Positions 57,760 through 60,300 of a stretch of 60,300 bases of DNA are shown here, in pieces. A program made the position numbers and the translations under genes. The stretch is from Stereocaulon alpinum. Its lineage: Eukaryota; Ascomycota; Lecanoromycetes; Lecanorales; Stereocaulaceae. Location: the NCBI GenBank assembly GCA_018257865.1, contig JAEUBA010000126.1:1-60300 (forward strand), read 5' to 3'. How positions within the stretch are numbered: the first letter of the stretch is position 1; each line of letters begins with the position of its first letter. Under the pieces are notes generated by a model. That model saw nothing but the letters and a program-made list of their open reading frames with translations. It did no database searches and was not told where the DNA came from.

Positions 57760-58140
57760 CTGAAAATGTCGATTTGCTTGTGTCATCTCAACTTAACACA
57801 GCGCCTGGGAACATGATAAGGACAGTACCCTCAAAACCACTAGTATACTAGATCCAAATTGTGCAGTCGTCACTCCACAGTTCCATAGTTTCACGCCACC
57901 AATATTCATTTCGGCATGGATTTTGAATGGGATGAAAAGCAAAGACATATTAATGATGCGCCGCTGACTCCTGAGTAACGGGAGCTCAAACGCATCTTGA
58001 ATCAGATAGTGGGGGTTTGCTTTTCTCGGGTAGGCTTATAGGCCAGAGTGGAGACAAGCTAGAGTTTTGTTTCGGTATGCCGACCATGGTGTAATTCAAT
58101 ACAGTGATTGGGAAAGTCGACCAGATTTGGCCGAATAGAA
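57760..58140 (+). pseudogene. Decayed C-terminal remnant of a third kinase-domain copy
   Basis: Fragments in different forward frames follow the order of the full kinases: QLNTAPGNMI (catalytic loop), ILDPNCAVVTPQFHSFTPPI (aligns with ILDWDSAVFAPKF-SCAPPF of copy 2), FEWDEKQ...APLTPE, stop, RELKRILNQIVG (aligns with IKRAFEETVG) and AYRPEWRQARVLFRYADHG (aligns with SYQPQFRLARRLFHIALTG). Frameshifts and stops separate them, so it is not functional. The metal-binding Asp-Trp-Asp is now Asp-Pro-Asn. Confidence 0.65.
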
Positions 58141-58349
58141 CGTCCTTTATGAATTTTGAGTGGCGGGCCGCAAGGCCGGCGTTACAGAACGTAAAGATAG
58201 TGGAAGCCGGGAGCCGAAGGAAGGCGAGGTTCTTGAGAAGGAAACGATCGCAATGACGATGATGGTGAAGACGGGCTCAAAGGGGCAGGCCGATAACGAA
58301 GTCGTCGACGAGGACGCTGGTTCGTAGTACGGTGTGCCGCAATGGGCAA

Positions 58350-60265
58350 TTAGTTACATCAAATATTTTCAACTTTAATTTTGAACTTTTATTTCTAAAA
58401 CCTACCCTACCACATTTGTAATTATTAATAATCTAGTAACTACACTACTACCAGCGATCTAATTATCTATAGCGCCTATAATATAGCTTATCTAATAGTA
58501 CTCTATCGAATTCCTACCTCTTATCTATATAGCGCTACGTATAATTAACTTAGACTCCTACTAAGAATAGATCCTTAATACTTATAATAGGGGTACTACT
58601 GCGGGGGATATCCTTATCTAACTGCGTAAGGACTGCCCTATAGTTAGTCTAAGTATACTATAAAGACGCTTAGATAGTTAGAGCGCGAAGAAATATATTA
58701 GATATAAGTATCTAGACCCTTAACTTTATAACTTAATAATTACCTTCCTCTTCTATAAGCGCCTAGCGACTAATTAAGAGATAAGAGTTAAGTTAGAAGC
58801 TATAGGAATACCTAGTATATAACCTAAATTACTTTAGCGAATTAGGATTAAGCTAGGTTACTAACGGAGGCGTAAGATTAGGTAGGGATAATTTTAAGAT
58901 AACGAAATAATTCGTATTATATAGGAGTACCTAGCTGGTAGCTTTATTATAGACTTTAGATTTATATACCTCTATATCTACTTCTAATATAAGGGGATCG
59001 CTATCTCTAGGTATAATCTAATATATAGAATAAGACTAGTCGATCTAGAAGATATCTAGCGAAGATTAGAGAAGAAATAATATAGGTACTAAAAATATAC
59101 TATATTAGGACTTAACGTAATCTAGTCTATTAATATATATTATAAGCTAGAGTTCTTTAGTATCTAAATCTACGCTATAATTAACGCCTATTCTTATAAA
59201 ATTCTATAGATCTATATTAGAGTCTTAGCTTATATAGTAATTAGTATAGTAAAGTAATATTTAGACTATTTAGCGGAGGTAAAAACTATACCTAATATAA
59301 TCCGTTCTAACTAGGGGATAGAGACTATTCTTATTATAGATACTTACTAGTAGTTATATTATATATAAGAGGACTATACTAAGAGACTAAGACCTTTTAA
59401 GAAGTATTAGATATTTAGGAAGAGTATTATAAACTAAAGGATTAAGGCTTAATAGATATATCTATAATCTTCTATACTATACCGCTAGGTACTCTTCTTT
59501 AATATCGCGTAAAAAGAAGGATATTATTAATATAATAAGCTTTATAATTAACTAGCTTACTACGCCGTCTATATATACTTAATTTATAAAGAAGCCTTTA
59601 AATTTATAGAGAACTAGAATTCCTATAAGATTTATACTTAGAAAAACCGTCCTTATACGGTCTCTAGTAAACCTTAGTATCTCTATAAGTTCCTTAAACC
59701 TTTAGTAGAGAAGTGCGCTAGTACGCCTAATCTAAAGCTTATTAAAAAGCTAAGGGCGGAATTATAAGCTTATAATATAGATAAATACTTACCGCTAGTA
59801 ACTAAGGATTAGTACTACTAAAAAGCTTTATAGCTAGGATATAACTTAGATACGCTAAAGGCTTCTAATATCCTTTCTAATAGAATAGGGCAGTAACTAT
59901 ATAGTACCGTCTATATAAAGCTTAGGGAGGTAATCCGTTAATATATTATCTTAGGCGTAGAACTAATACTCACTAGTATAGAGACCCCTATTAGAGTAGG
60001 GCGGTAGCGACCTTCTCAGACTATAATAGATACGTTTTAGAATATATAAAGGAATAAGGAGCCTAATATATTTTAGAATTAGCTAGATAATAAGCTTAGG
60101 CCTAAATCTAATAATAAGATCTATTCTAAGGCGGCGGATTTATATATAGAGGGTAAGGAGGCTCTCTAAGAGATACTAGAATAAGGTATTAATTTTAAAA
60201 AGTATTATAATTAATTTTTTAGCTATATTCCTTATATAATTACCTTAAGTGAACCGTTAAGGAGG
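58350..60265. other. Right RIP-altered AT-rich block
   Basis: Same character as the left block: CpA/TpG largely missing, TpA-rich, every frame closed. It begins near 58,350, just after the kinase remnant, and ends at about 60,265, where normal dinucleotides return. Confidence 0.85.
58800..59970 (+). mobile_element. Degenerate integrase-core-like transposon ORF
   Basis: Forward translation through many stops reads IIRSN, stop, GIETILIIDTY (near 59,295-59,345), EDYTKRLRPF, FRKSIIN, stop, RIKA and PYTVSSKP, stop, YLYKFLKPLVEK. This resembles the DDE integrase-core proteins spread through fungal genomes (usual form RSDxGxET, WGxxxNQRIExWW, RPY-V-GKP). Identification is from memory of this pattern; the end points are approximate. 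Confidence 0.45.
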
Positions 60266-60270
60266 ATCTG

Positions 60271-60300
60271 ATGGCGACGACAACGAGCACGACGGGCGAG
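60271..60300 (+). mobile_element. Unmutated 5' coding start of the Tad1-type LINE, cut by the window edge
   Basis: The last 30 bases start ATGGCGACGACAACGAGCAC and match the reverse-strand LINE start at 3,612-3,583 apart from transitions (for example GACAAC here, GATAAC there). CpA sites are intact in this copy. Only ten codons are visible. Confidence 0.65.

Overview
The window is chromosomal DNA from a filamentous ascomycete (Pezizomycotina; class not determinable here). Genes carry short introns of about 45-70 nt with GT...AG ends and CTAAC/CTGAC-like branch sites. Recognisable families include an HMT1-type ABC half-transporter, proline dehydrogenase, a Zn2Cys6 regulator, Nup85, a TinC/ADIP-domain protein and a wax-synthase-like acyltransferase. 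The repeats look inactivated by RIP (repeat-induced point mutation).

Layout. Bases 1 to about 11,850 are an AT-rich block almost free of CpA/TpG and full of stop codons. It holds a reverse-strand Tad1-type LINE (from 3,612 off the left edge), a reverse-strand Ty3/Gypsy protease-RT fragment (about 3,650-4,440) and a forward Gypsy RNase H-integrase-chromodomain remnant with a probable 3' LTR (about 6,390-10,415). A matching AT-rich block occupies about 58,350-60,265. It holds an integrase-core-like remnant, and at the very edge an unmutated 5' end of what looks like the same LINE family, in the opposite orientation.

The middle, 12.6-46 kb, is ordinary euchromatin: ABC transporter (12,615-15,550), a basic protein with a (CAA)n leader (16,259-16,657), proline dehydrogenase (19,043-20,494), three tandem paralogous tiny proteins (20,854-22,514), a broken NLR/STAND-type N-terminal module (23,143-23,990), a two-exon TOM6-like gene (24,860-25,385), a four-exon Zn2Cys6 factor (26,879-29,804), the divergent pair Nup85 / TinC (36,345-41,942), an MBOAT/wax-synthase-like gene with an apparent GT-AC intron (42,722-43,975) and a secreted protein built of two copies of one Cys-patterned domain (44,603-45,664). 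About 29.8-36.2 kb is gene-poor.

The most unusual part is 47.8-58.1 kb, just inside the right RIP block. It is a forward-strand array of divergent APH/choline-kinase-fold proteins: a truncated N-terminal copy, two full copies, and a frameshifted C-terminal remnant. Each full kinase is followed by a small two-exon Cys/His-rich protein (101 and 102 aa) of one family. This reads as a duplicated kinase plus Cys-rich-partner module that I do not recognise as a described system. A separate conserved small Cys protein and a 477-bp TIR element lie on its left flank.
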